Source: Leptospira abararensis
GTDB taxonomy: Bacteria > Spirochaetota > Leptospiria > Leptospirales > Leptospiraceae
DNA length: 64,000 nt
Reading direction: 5' to 3'
NCBI RefSeq assembly: GCF_016918735.1
Contig: NZ_JAFFPR010000004.1
Coordinates: 1 to 64,000, forward strand
In this document: one piece after another, positions 43,642 through 52,282 of the stretch
How positions within the stretch are numbered: the stretch's first letter is position 1
Layout of the letters: every line of letters starts with the position of its first letter
The notes under the pieces: model-generated
What the model saw: the letters and a program-made list of their open reading frames with translations, nothing else
Told to the model about the DNA's origin: nothing
Database searches by the model: none
Program-made: the position numbers and the translations under genes

Positions 43642-44943
43642 ATGAGAAGAAATATAGTCCACTCGGGTGCTGATGCACTCATTTATGAAATCCGCCAGAT
43701 TGTAGCCCTTGCCAAACAAATTGAGGCAATGGGTGTTGCGATTACCTGGGAAAATATTGGAGACCCCATCCAAAAGGGAGAGTCCGTCCCCAACTGGATG
43801 AAAGACATTGTGAGTGGACTTGTAGCCCAAAACAAATCTTGGGCCTATACGGCAACTCAAGGTGATGAAACCACTCGCAAATTTTTAGCATCAAAAGTGA
43901 ATGAAAGGGGCGGGGCCCAGATCACTTCAGAGGACATCCTTTTTTTTAATGGCCTCGGCGATGCAGTTGCAAAAATATTCGGATTTATGAGACGAGAAGC
44001 AAGGATCCTTGGACCTTCTCCCGCCTATTCGACATTATCTTCTGCAGAAGCGGCACACTCTGGGTATGAACACCTAACATATGAACTAAATCCAGACAAC
44101 GATTGGATGCCTGATTTAGAAGACATTGAAAACAAAGTAAAATACAATGATTCGATTGCCGGAATTTTGCTTATCAATCCAGACAATCCGACAGGAGCTG
44201 TGTATCCTAAAGAAGTCATGCGAGAGATTGTCAAAATTTGTGAAAAGTATGACATCATTTTAATTTGCGATGAAACCTATGCCCATGTAAATTATTCGGA
44301 ATGGGGAAGTATTCACTTATCCGAAGTGATCGGTGATAAGGTTTGTGGGTTTGCTCTCAGATCTATATCCAAAGAATTTCCATGGCCTGGGGCACGTTGT
44401 GGTTGGCTTGAAGTTTTCAATCGTAAAAACGATCCCACCTTTGAAAGATACATTAAATCGTTGTTAGACGCAAAGATGTTGGAGGTATGTTCTACTACCC
44501 TTCCTCAACTTTCCATTCCGCTTGTGTACTCTCATCCTGAATTTTTAAATCATTTGAAATTTAGAAATGAGAAGTTTAAAAAACGTGCAGAGAAAGCTAC
44601 TTCCATTCTTTCAGGAATTCCTGGAGTGAAAGTCATCCAACCAAAGGGTGCTTTTTATTTAACTGTTTTATTTGAAGACGGTGCTTTGAAGCCTCATATG
44701 ACACTTCCCATTTCCAATACAAAGGTTCGTGATTTTGTGGCTCCACTTATGGACAAAGCGGCACTTGACAGGAGATTTGTTTTGCATCTGTTAGCTTCTG
44801 CAGGGATTTGTGTGGTTCCACTTAGTTCTTTTTGTTGTAACCGGAACGGATTTAGGGTCACCTTACTCGAAGAAGACGAGACAAAGTTTGAATGGATTTA
44901 TACAACTCTCGCAGATAATATCAGGAAGTATTTAGCATCCTAA
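43642..44943 (+). CDS. PLP-dependent aminotransferase, class I/II
   Basis: A 433-aa fold-type I enzyme. Visible are the cofactor-contact NPDNPTGAVYP, the aspartate in LICDETYAHVNY, the Schiff-base lysine in SISKEFPWPGARCGW, and a late Arg in NGFRVTL that would bind the substrate carboxylate. The substrate is not evident. The gene abuts murI (its TAA is directly followed by the murI ATG), so a role in amino-acid supply for the wall is possible. Confidence 0.88.
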   Translation: MRRNIVHSGADALIYEIRQIVALAKQIEAMGVAITWENIGDPIQKGESVPNWMKDIVSGLVAQNKSWAYTATQGDETTRKFLASKVNERGGAQITSEDILFFNGLGDAVAKIFGFMRREARILGPSPAYSTLSSAEAAHSGYEHLTYELNPDNDWMPDLEDIENKVKYNDSIAGILLINPDNPTGAVYPKEVMREIVKICEKYDIILICDETYAHVNYSEWGSIHLSEVIGDKVCGFALRSISKEFPWPGARCGWLEVFNRKNDPTFERYIKSLLDAKMLEVCSTTLPQLSIPLVYSHPEFLNHLKFRNEKFKKRAEKATSILSGIPGVKVIQPKGAFYLTVLFEDGALKPHMTLPISNTKVRDFVAPLMDKAALDRRFVLHLLASAGICVVPLSSFCCNRNGFRVTLLEEDETKFEWIYTTLADNIRKYLAS

Positions 44944-45753
44944 ATGAATTCTCGCGGAAGATATAAAATAGGAATTTTCGATTCAGGTCTCGGAGGGCTT
45001 TCTGTCCTTCGAACGCTTTGGAAAGAAACATCCAATATTGATTATATCTACTTTGGTGATTTAGTAAATTCTCCTTATGGTCAAAAATCCAAATCGGATG
45101 TTTTGGAACTTTCAAAAAATGCTTTTGAGTATTTATTAGAAAAAGACTGCGAAGCCGTTTTGTTTGCTTGTAACACAGCCACTTCAGCTGCAGCGGATTT
45201 TCTTCGGGCAAAACATTCCATTCCCATTTTTGGAATGGAACCAGCTTTGAAGCCGGCAGTAGCCGAGAACCCTGGAGTCAAAATTGCAGTATTTGCTACA
45301 GAACTTACTTTAAAAGAAGATAAATTTAAAAACTTAGTCTCTGGTTTCCCTTTGGGCACAGAGGTAATTCCTGTTCCTTGTGAAGGTTTAGCGAAACTCA
45401 TTGATAAAGATCTTTGGGAAGATGCTTGGGATTTGTTTGATTCCAAGATCAAAACAGTAGTGAAAGACTCTAATGTCTTTGTTTTAGGTTGTACACACTA
45501 TGTCTTTCTTAAGGAAAGAATTCTTTATAATTATCCCAAGGTAAAAGTTTATGATGGGAATATGGGCACAACACTCCATATGAAACGAGTTTTAAACCTC
45601 CCAGACTTCCAAGAAAACAAAAACCAATTAGATATTCTTTTGAATACTTCTGATTCAGATTATGTTCATTTAGCAGGAAGGATTGCCAAAACAATCACAC
45701 CTAACCATACTCTCTCCCTTATCAATACTACTACAGGAAAACTCCATGTCTGA
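44944..45753 (+). CDS. murI: Glutamate racemase
   Basis: A 269-aa protein with the MurI signature IGIFDSGLGGLSVLR, FGDLVNSPYGQKS, the first catalytic Cys in FACNTATSAA and the second in LGCTHYVF. It makes D-glutamate for peptidoglycan in the cytoplasm. It starts one base after the preceding stop and overlaps purM by 8 bases. Confidence 0.95.
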   Translation: MNSRGRYKIGIFDSGLGGLSVLRTLWKETSNIDYIYFGDLVNSPYGQKSKSDVLELSKNAFEYLLEKDCEAVLFACNTATSAAADFLRAKHSIPIFGMEPALKPAVAENPGVKIAVFATELTLKEDKFKNLVSGFPLGTEVIPVPCEGLAKLIDKDLWEDAWDLFDSKIKTVVKDSNVFVLGCTHYVFLKERILYNYPKVKVYDGNMGTTLHMKRVLNLPDFQENKNQLDILLNTSDSDYVHLAGRIAKTITPNHTLSLINTTTGKLHV

Positions 45754-46771
45754 TGCAAATAAAATTACATATAAAGAAGCAGGTGTTGATACCGAAAAAG
45801 GACAAGAGTTTGTAAAAAGAATCAAATCAAATGTAGCATCGACTCATAACAAAAATGTTTTGGGTGGGCTTGGTGGTTTTGCCGCCTGTTACGATGTTAG
45901 TTTTTTGAAATCATATAACGAGCCAATTCTTTTGTCTGGAACTGATGGTGTTGGCACGAAACTTCAAATCGCACGGTTATTAGACATTCATGATACTGTT
46001 GGAATTGATTTGGTTGCCATGTGTGTGAATGATATCCTTGTCAATGGTGGAAAACCATTGTTTTTTCAAGATTATATTGCTTGTGGTAAACTTTTTTTAC
46101 CACGTATGGAAGCCATTGTATCGGGAATTGTAAGAGGTTGTAAATTAGCTGATTGTGCACTTGTTGGTGGAGAAACTGCAGAACATCCAGGTGTTATGCC
46201 AGATGATGAATACGATTTAGCTGGTTTTGTGGTTGGTGTTGTTGAAAAACAAAAGATGATTAATGGACTTACCATCAATCCTGGTGATTCTATTATTGGT
46301 CTTGGATCTTCTGGGCCACATAGCAACGGTTTTTCGCTCATCCGAAGAATCTTATTAAAAGATGGAAAATTGCCAACTTCCTCAAGTGATTTGGATTTTT
46401 TGAAAAATCATGTCTTCCAACCCACTAAAATTTACGTAAAAACAATTTTATCATTAATTGAAAAGTTTTCTATCAAAGGAATGGTTCATATCACCGGAGG
46501 AGGATTTTACGAAAATATTCCTCGGGTGTTACCTGCAGGTATTGGTGCAGAAATAAGTAATCTTCCAGAAAGTTATGTTTTTTCCAAACTAGAAAAGGAT
46601 CATTCATTGGATCGTCATGATATGTTTGGAACTTTTAACATGGGAATTGGTTACATTCTTGTGGTAGACCCATCTCAAGCGGATGTGGTGATGAGTGAAC
46701 TACAAACTCTTGGTGAAAAAGCTCATTTGATTGGTAAAACTAATACCACTGGGAAAATTACCATTAAGTAG
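45746..46771 (+). CDS. purM: Phosphoribosylformylglycinamidine cyclo-ligase (AIR synthetase)
   Basis: A 341-aa protein starting MSDANKITYKEAGVD behind AGGA. Family elements include the early YKEAGVDTEKG, GTDGVGTKLQIA, DLVAMCVNDILVNGGKPLFFQDY, LVGGETAEHPGVM, GLGSSGPHSNGFSLIR and HITGGGFYENIPRVL. It catalyses the ATP-dependent closure step in purine synthesis. It converges with and overlaps the membrane histidine kinase gene by 8 bases. Confidence 0.96.
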   Translation: MSDANKITYKEAGVDTEKGQEFVKRIKSNVASTHNKNVLGGLGGFAACYDVSFLKSYNEPILLSGTDGVGTKLQIARLLDIHDTVGIDLVAMCVNDILVNGGKPLFFQDYIACGKLFLPRMEAIVSGIVRGCKLADCALVGGETAEHPGVMPDDEYDLAGFVVGVVEKQKMINGLTINPGDSIIGLGSSGPHSNGFSLIRRILLKDGKLPTSSSDLDFLKNHVFQPTKIYVKTILSLIEKFSIKGMVHITGGGFYENIPRVLPAGIGAEISNLPESYVFSKLEKDHSLDRHDMFGTFNMGIGYILVVDPSQADVVMSELQTLGEKAHLIGKTNTTGKITIK

Positions 46772-49250
46772 TTAATGGAAAACTAACCTTAAAAATGGTT
46801 CTACCTGGCGTAGATTCAAAGTCTACGTTTGCATTGTGCCTGTTTGCTATTTCTTTTACAAGATAAAGTCCAAGCCCTAAGCCATCGCCTGTTGTTTTCG
46901 TTGAGAAAAAAGGCATAAAGATTTTTGAATGGTTGTCTTGAGGTATCCCCACACCGGAGTCTTCGATTTCCACAAAAACAGTTTCTGATTTTTTGAAACT
47001 ACGAATTTGTATTGTACCTTTGGATGCAACAGCCTGTATAGAATTCCAAATGATTTGGCCCCAGAGTTGGACTAAATCACCTTGTATACACCGAACATTT
47101 CCGCTATACTCCAGATTCAATATCAAATTAATATCTCTTAAAAAATGGTCTTTATAAAGGGAAATTGCAGAATGAATTGTGTCGGTTAATAAATAATCAG
47201 TGAGTTCTAAGTTGGATTGTAAACCAGCAAAATTTTTTAGTGTATAGGTGATCTTTGAAAGCCTTTTCACTGAGTATAAAATATGTTCGGAAGATTGTTT
47301 AACGAGTAGTAGTCTTCTTAATGTTTGAAAGTCTTGTTTGTTTCGAATTACATTTTTGATTTTTGAAATCATCGGGTGAGAAAGGTTTCGTATTCCTGAA
47401 TCCACAAAAAGTTCCGCAAGTTCTTCTTCAAATGGGACCGAGTGTTGTTTGAAACTTTCGGTAAGAGATTTACGTGCTTGTCTGTTAGAAAGTCCAGTTA
47501 AGATACGAAGGCCACCGGAATGTGTATCTAGAATGGATTGGATTAATTCGCTAATCCGTATACTTGAATCATGGATACTTTCTTCTTCCCATTCAGATAC
47601 TAATGTTTCAACAGAAGACTTAATCATTCCAATAGGATTGTTGATTTCATGGGCAAGTCCTGATACAAGTTGTCCCAGAGAGACCATCTTTTCATTTTGA
47701 ATTAACTTTTGTTGAGCTTCTCTTAAAGCATAGAGTGCGGAGTTAAGTTCAAAGTTACTGGATTGGAGTTCTTTGGTTCTCGCTCTAACTTTCTCTTCCA
47801 AAGATTTATTTAACTCTTTGAGTTCAATTTCCGCAGCACGTTTTGAAGTTTGGTCAATTCCAATCCATATAATTTTTAACGGTTCGTTTCGATTATCACG
47901 AATGATACCAAGTCTCCATTCTAAAAAAAGGACTTGGTTCGAATTTGTAACGCAACGTAAGATTAAACTTTCCGCGATGTTTTGAATTTCATTCACATCA
48001 TCCAAAACATCTTTTAAGTATCCTCTGTCTTCTGGAAGTAAAATGACATTCTGGATGTATTTCCCTATGACTTCTGATTTCCTCATTCCTAAAATGGTTT
48101 GGGCTGCTGAGTTGATACTCTCGATTAATCCATTTGCATCTGTTAATAAAATTAAATTTGCTGCATTGTCAAAAACAGTAGAGTTTAAGTTTTTCTCCTG
48201 AAGTAGAGAGATTTCAGTTTTTTTAGATTTGGTAATATCAAGGGCAACCACATCGATTCTTTTTTCAATTTCCAATATATCAAACGATACATTTACATAA
48301 TGTTCAGTCCAAATCAAAGACCCATTTGCGTGTATCATTCGAAGTATGATTGGCGAATGGCCAGCATAAAGTTCTGAAATCTTATGTTGGTCTTCCGGGA
48401 TGACTATATCTTTAAAAAAATCGGGATTTTCATAGAAAAAATTCAATCCATATCCTGTAATTTCTTCCATTTTGGGGCTAATGTAGGAGGTTCTTGGTTC
48501 TGGTAAAAATTCTATATTATAAATAATTGCTGGAAGTTGATTATACATAATCAGAAGGCGAACGTTTACATCTTTGATTGTTTTTTGTAATAACTCTAGT
48601 TCTTCGAGGGATAGGTTTAATTTTTTAGTTTGTATATTGAAGTTAAAAAGAATACAACCGACTCCAAATAAAAACATAAATAATGTATTGATGATATAAC
48701 CTATAGGTCTGTACCATTCCAAACCAAAAAGATAGGGGAAGGTAATCCTCTGAAGAGCTATGGTTAAACAAATAGCTAAAAAATAGAAACGAAATGCTTG
48801 GGGGAAAGTGTTCAGTCTGAAAACCACGACCCCAAATAAAAAAAGAGTCCCAGCATTAAAAATGGAAGAAGGTAATGCCATCCAAAAAAATGAAATATCT
48901 GTTAGGAGAAGAGATACAAATATGAGGTAAATTGAAACACAAAGAGTATATAGAAAAGATAAACTAATTCTTTTTGTTATAATTGGAGATACTGCTGCAA
49001 TCAAAAGATAGGAACCAAAAATGGCACAACTTTCGGAAAAGAAAAAATATATTTTTTCGCTCCCGGCTCCAAATAGATAAAGGGCGAAGTTTCTGAAAAC
49101 AAGAACAGTCAGGAAAATTGCCGTATAACCAAGTTTAACTTCCGATTTTGAATGTTTCGAAAGGAAGTAAATGATGAATGCCATCGTAGTATTGAATACT
49201 ACGGATATGACGGTAATCGCAAATATAACGTTTACTTCAAATGGAAGCAT
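46764..49250 (-). CDS. Membrane histidine kinase with PAS domains
   Basis: An 828-aa protein. Residues 1-205 form seven or so membrane spans of the 7TM sensor kind. Two PAS domains follow (about 235-345 and 350-475), then a coiled coil (ELNKSLEEKVRARTKELQSS). The kinase core has phospho-acceptor His in SGLAHEINNPIG, an N-box-like IIWNSIQAVA, EDSGVGIP and GDGLGLGLYL. The H-box places it near the HPK4-like kinases. It is the last gene of the chemotaxis operon and overlaps the upstream receiver gene by 14 bases, so it may phosphorylate one of the two receivers. Confidence 0.92.
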   Translation of the reverse strand: MLPFEVNVIFAITVISVVFNTTMAFIIYFLSKHSKSEVKLGYTAIFLTVLVFRNFALYLFGAGSEKIYFFFSESCAIFGSYLLIAAVSPIITKRISLSFLYTLCVSIYLIFVSLLLTDISFFWMALPSSIFNAGTLFLFGVVVFRLNTFPQAFRFYFLAICLTIALQRITFPYLFGLEWYRPIGYIINTLFMFLFGVGCILFNFNIQTKKLNLSLEELELLQKTIKDVNVRLLIMYNQLPAIIYNIEFLPEPRTSYISPKMEEITGYGLNFFYENPDFFKDIVIPEDQHKISELYAGHSPIILRMIHANGSLIWTEHYVNVSFDILEIEKRIDVVALDITKSKKTEISLLQEKNLNSTVFDNAANLILLTDANGLIESINSAAQTILGMRKSEVIGKYIQNVILLPEDRGYLKDVLDDVNEIQNIAESLILRCVTNSNQVLFLEWRLGIIRDNRNEPLKIIWIGIDQTSKRAAEIELKELNKSLEEKVRARTKELQSSNFELNSALYALREAQQKLIQNEKMVSLGQLVSGLAHEINNPIGMIKSSVETLVSEWEEESIHDSSIRISELIQSILDTHSGGLRILTGLSNRQARKSLTESFKQHSVPFEEELAELFVDSGIRNLSHPMISKIKNVIRNKQDFQTLRRLLLVKQSSEHILYSVKRLSKITYTLKNFAGLQSNLELTDYLLTDTIHSAISLYKDHFLRDINLILNLEYSGNVRCIQGDLVQLWGQIIWNSIQAVASKGTIQIRSFKKSETVFVEIEDSGVGIPQDNHSKIFMPFFSTKTTGDGLGLGLYLVKEIANRHNANVDFESTPGRTIFKVSFPLTT

Positions 49251-49617
49251 CGTTATTGAAAAGCTCCGTTACTTGTTTAATCAATTGTTCGTTGTTAAAT
49301 GGTTTTACCATCCACGCATCTGCACCATTGAATAAAGCGTTTGAGATGATCTCTGGTTTATCTTCTGCGGAGAGTACAAGTAATTTAAAATTAGAATTTT
49401 TTGCAATTTTCTTTGTTTCTTTAATTAAGTTGATCCCACTAATTCCAGGCATATTAAAGTCGAAGATACCTAACCGAATAGAAACATCAGATTTTAAGAT
49501 TTCCAATGCTTCCTCTCCTGCATTACAAGTGATTACACTATGACCCTGGCTGCTTAAAGCTAGCCGAACTATCTTTAAAACAGAAGAAGAGTCGTCTACT
49601 ACAAGGATCGATGCCAT
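49237..49617 (-). CDS. Single-domain response regulator (CheY-like), second copy
   Basis: A 126-aa receiver with acidic pair DDSS near residue 8, phospho-acceptor Asp in GIFDFNMPGISG, a Ser in LVLSAED and Lys in MVKPF. It has no output domain. It follows the other receiver gene by 7 bp. Confidence 0.92.
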   Translation of the reverse strand: MASILVVDDSSSVLKIVRLALSSQGHSVITCNAGEEALEILKSDVSIRLGIFDFNMPGISGINLIKETKKIAKNSNFKLLVLSAEDKPEIISNALFNGADAWMVKPFNNEQLIKQVTELFNNDASI

Positions 49618-49624
49618 TTTGCAT

Positions 49625-49984
49625 TTATACGAGTTGGGAAATCAATTTGATTAGTGATTCATTTGCAAATGGTTTCACAAGCCAACCCACAGCTCCAGCT
49701 GCCTTACCTTTGTTTTTCATTTCGTCACTAGACTCAGTAGTCAACATAACAATTTTCATAGACTTTCCATTCTCTGATTTGAGAGTTTTTTCAGTTAACT
49801 CAATCCCTGTCATTCCAGGCATATTTACATCGAAGATTCCAATGTCAAAACTGGATGTTTCCAACTTTTGCAGTGCTTCTATCCCATTCGTTGCCGAAGT
49901 GACCTCGTGACCTTCTGTTGTTAGCACCAGGTTCAGTATTTTTAAAACTGCAGGTGCATCATCTACCGTTAGTATTCTTGCCAT
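49625..49984 (-). CDS. Single-domain response regulator (CheY-like), first copy
   Basis: A 119-aa receiver: TVDDAPAVLK at the start, Asp in GIFDVNMPGMTG, Thr in MLTTES and Lys in LVKPF. It shares the MA(S/R)IL...VDD...VLKI pattern with its neighbour, so the two look like a tandem duplication. Either may be the motor-binding CheY of this cluster. Confidence 0.92.
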   Translation of the reverse strand: MARILTVDDAPAVLKILNLVLTTEGHEVTSATNGIEALQKLETSSFDIGIFDVNMPGMTGIELTEKTLKSENGKSMKIVMLTTESSDEMKNKGKAAGAVGWLVKPFANESLIKLISQLV

Positions 49985-49985
49985 T

Positions 49986-51242
49986 TTATTTTTCCTCTTC
50001 TAATAATGGGAATCGAATTGTTAAACATACATCTTTTGTATTTTCATTTCTAAAGTTATTTTCAATATTATAGATTTGAACATTGGATTGGTGTTGGTCC
50101 ATAATCTTTTTAACAAGTGGCAACCCGAGTCCAAATCGGAATTGTTCAAATTTTGCATAATTATCATCTACTACCGAAGAAATTCTGAAAAAAGGTTCAA
50201 AAACAAAGGATTCAAATTTTTCTGGGATTCCGCTTGATCCGTCACTATTTGGGTAAGCAGGGTTGATTACTTTTAGCTCTAAAAAATTTTCCTTATGGAA
50301 GAAAATTAAATAAATCATATCTTTTTCTTTTGAATATTTGATTGCGTTTAGAAAAATTTCACGAATTACATAGGAAAGTTTTTTTTCATCAAACCGAATT
50401 TTATTTCCTGTTGCAGATGCCGGAATCTGGCTTAGGTTAATTTTTTGAGATTTGATTTTTAGGGCGTCATTTAGTGTTTCTAACTCTTGTTTTATAAGGT
50501 TAAGAAGTTTAGTCGGAGATTCTTTGTTTTCAATAATGTTCTCGTCATCTATCACTGATTGTGAAATGGACATACTATCGAACATACTTTTTGCAGCTTC
50601 GTAGTTTTCAGATAATAAATCCATAACTGGTTTTGCCACAGAGTAATTTTTCCCCTCTTGGTCTAATTTACTTTTCGAAATCAAAATACTGACCACACTC
50701 ATAAGTGTCCCTATTCCACTTCCTTGGAATAAGTTGATATTCATTTGGTGTATGATATCTGCGGCGATATTTTCGTTTTCCTTATGCAAGAGTGATTTTT
50801 TCCAATCAAAAATTTCTACCATCCGTTTGTACAAATGGTTCTCTGCTTCATAAATAAATTGAGACTTGAGTTTTGTTAATAAATATTGGAGGGAACGATC
50901 TAAAGTGAATTGAAGATTGTTTGAATACAAAGGTGTTTGGATATAATCGTAAACCGAGTGTCTCTTTAGTAAAGAGGCTGTAATATCCCATTTCGAGGTG
51001 TCAGTAATTAGGATAATGAGTGTCTGTGGAAAATTTTTTGTAAATTCTGAAAGTTGATTCTGAGCATTCATATATTCTACATCATTCACATGGAAGATAA
51101 AAAAATGGAATTTGCCTTCTTCTAATATTTTGTTTATTTCATCGAAAAGGCTGACCCTTTCGAAAGTATAACCTATTTCTTTAAGCAAACCCGCGATTGG
51201 TTTTGTGCTTTCACTTTCTAGGATTAAACAATGCGGGATCAT
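49986..51242 (-). CDS. Receiver-like domain plus HATPase protein of the chemotaxis operon
   Basis: A 418-aa protein. The N-terminal ~120 residues fold like a receiver (LILITDT, a run of alternating strands and helices), but the usual acidic pair and phospho-Asp are not evident, so it looks like a pseudo-receiver. The C-terminal ~150 residues are a GHKL ATPase: N-box IREIFLNAIKYS and FGLGLPLVKKIM near the end. A normal His phospho-site was not seen. It overlaps CheB by 4 bases. It may act as an ATPase sensor or as a decoy for receiver phosphorylation. Confidence 0.62.
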   Translation of the reverse strand: MIPHCLILESESTKPIAGLLKEIGYTFERVSLFDEINKILEEGKFHFFIFHVNDVEYMNAQNQLSEFTKNFPQTLIILITDTSKWDITASLLKRHSVYDYIQTPLYSNNLQFTLDRSLQYLLTKLKSQFIYEAENHLYKRMVEIFDWKKSLLHKENENIAADIIHQMNINLFQGSGIGTLMSVVSILISKSKLDQEGKNYSVAKPVMDLLSENYEAAKSMFDSMSISQSVIDDENIIENKESPTKLLNLIKQELETLNDALKIKSQKINLSQIPASATGNKIRFDEKKLSYVIREIFLNAIKYSKEKDMIYLIFFHKENFLELKVINPAYPNSDGSSGIPEKFESFVFEPFFRISSVVDDNYAKFEQFRFGLGLPLVKKIMDQHQSNVQIYNIENNFRNENTKDVCLTIRFPLLEEEK

Positions 51243-52282
51243 AATGCTGCAATTTCCTTAATTTTATCTACCATTTCGTTTAAGGGAACTTGGTAGGTTA
51301 AGGCCCCTAGTTCGTAGGCTACTTTTGGCATCCCATAAACAACGCAAGTTTCCTTATTTTGGCCGATGGTAAGGCAACCTTGATTTTTAAGTTTTAAAAG
51401 TCCCGAAGCTCCGTCACTACCCATTCCAGTAAGAATAATTCCTATACTATTTCCACCTATTTCCTGTTCTGTGGCTGACTCAAATAAAACATCTACTGAT
51501 GGCCTGTGCCCATTTTTTTTATCTGTTTGAAAGATTCGGGTATAATATTCTGAACCTATCTTTTGAATCCCTAAATGGTAATTTCCGGGAGCAATGTAGG
51601 CGTGACCAGTTTGTAGTATTTCCTTATCTTTAGCTTCTTTTACTTGGATTTTAAGATCTGAATTGAGTCTTTGCGCAAATAAGGAGGTGAATCTTTCTGG
51701 CATATGTTGTGCGATTAGGATGGGAGGGAAAGTTTCATCTACATCATTAAGCAGATTTCGTAATGCTGTTGTTCCTCCAGTTGATGACCCTATGAGTATA
51801 AATTTTCGTTTGAATATTATTTTCGATTTGAGTTTGTTAGTTGATTGGAGTTCAGCCTTTGAAGAAAAATTTAATTTTGTGACGTTATAATTCAAACTTT
51901 CATAGAGTTTGGAAAGAAGATCCTCTTTTGCTTCAACTAAACTTTCCGGTGTACCGATGGGTTTGGTCACATAGTCAAAGGCGCCAGCTTCTAAAGCCTC
52001 AAAAGTGATATGTGCACCCTCCGTTGTGGAGGAACTAAACATGATGACTGGCATTGGATACTGGGGAAGGAGCTTTTTTAAAAAAACTATCCCATCCATT
52101 CCGGGCATATGAACATCTAAGGTCATCACCTCGGGTTGTTTTTCTACAATCAAATCTCTTGCTTCATAAGGATTGGCAGCCTCTCCAATCACTTCCCAGT
52201 TTGGATCAGATTCGATCCAACGTTTGATCATACTTCTCACAGACCTTTGGTCATCGACTACAATTACAGTGTGTTTTTTCAT
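51239..52282 (-). CDS. cheB: CheB protein-glutamate methylesterase
   Basis: A 347-aa protein with an N-terminal receiver (VVDDQRSVRSMI, Asp in VMTLDVHMPGMDG, Lys in VTKP) and a C-terminal methylesterase: nucleophile region LIGSSTGGTTALR, His in LIAQHMPERF, and Asp in LTGMGSDGASGL. It removes methyl groups from chemoreceptors when phosphorylated by CheA. Neither CheR nor CheD is in this cluster. It overlaps CheA by 4 bases. Confidence 0.96.
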   Translation of the reverse strand: MKKHTVIVVDDQRSVRSMIKRWIESDPNWEVIGEAANPYEARDLIVEKQPEVMTLDVHMPGMDGIVFLKKLLPQYPMPVIMFSSSTTEGAHITFEALEAGAFDYVTKPIGTPESLVEAKEDLLSKLYESLNYNVTKLNFSSKAELQSTNKLKSKIIFKRKFILIGSSTGGTTALRNLLNDVDETFPPILIAQHMPERFTSLFAQRLNSDLKIQVKEAKDKEILQTGHAYIAPGNYHLGIQKIGSEYYTRIFQTDKKNGHRPSVDVLFESATEQEIGGNSIGIILTGMGSDGASGLLKLKNQGCLTIGQNKETCVVYGMPKVAYELGALTYQVPLNEMVDKIKEIAAL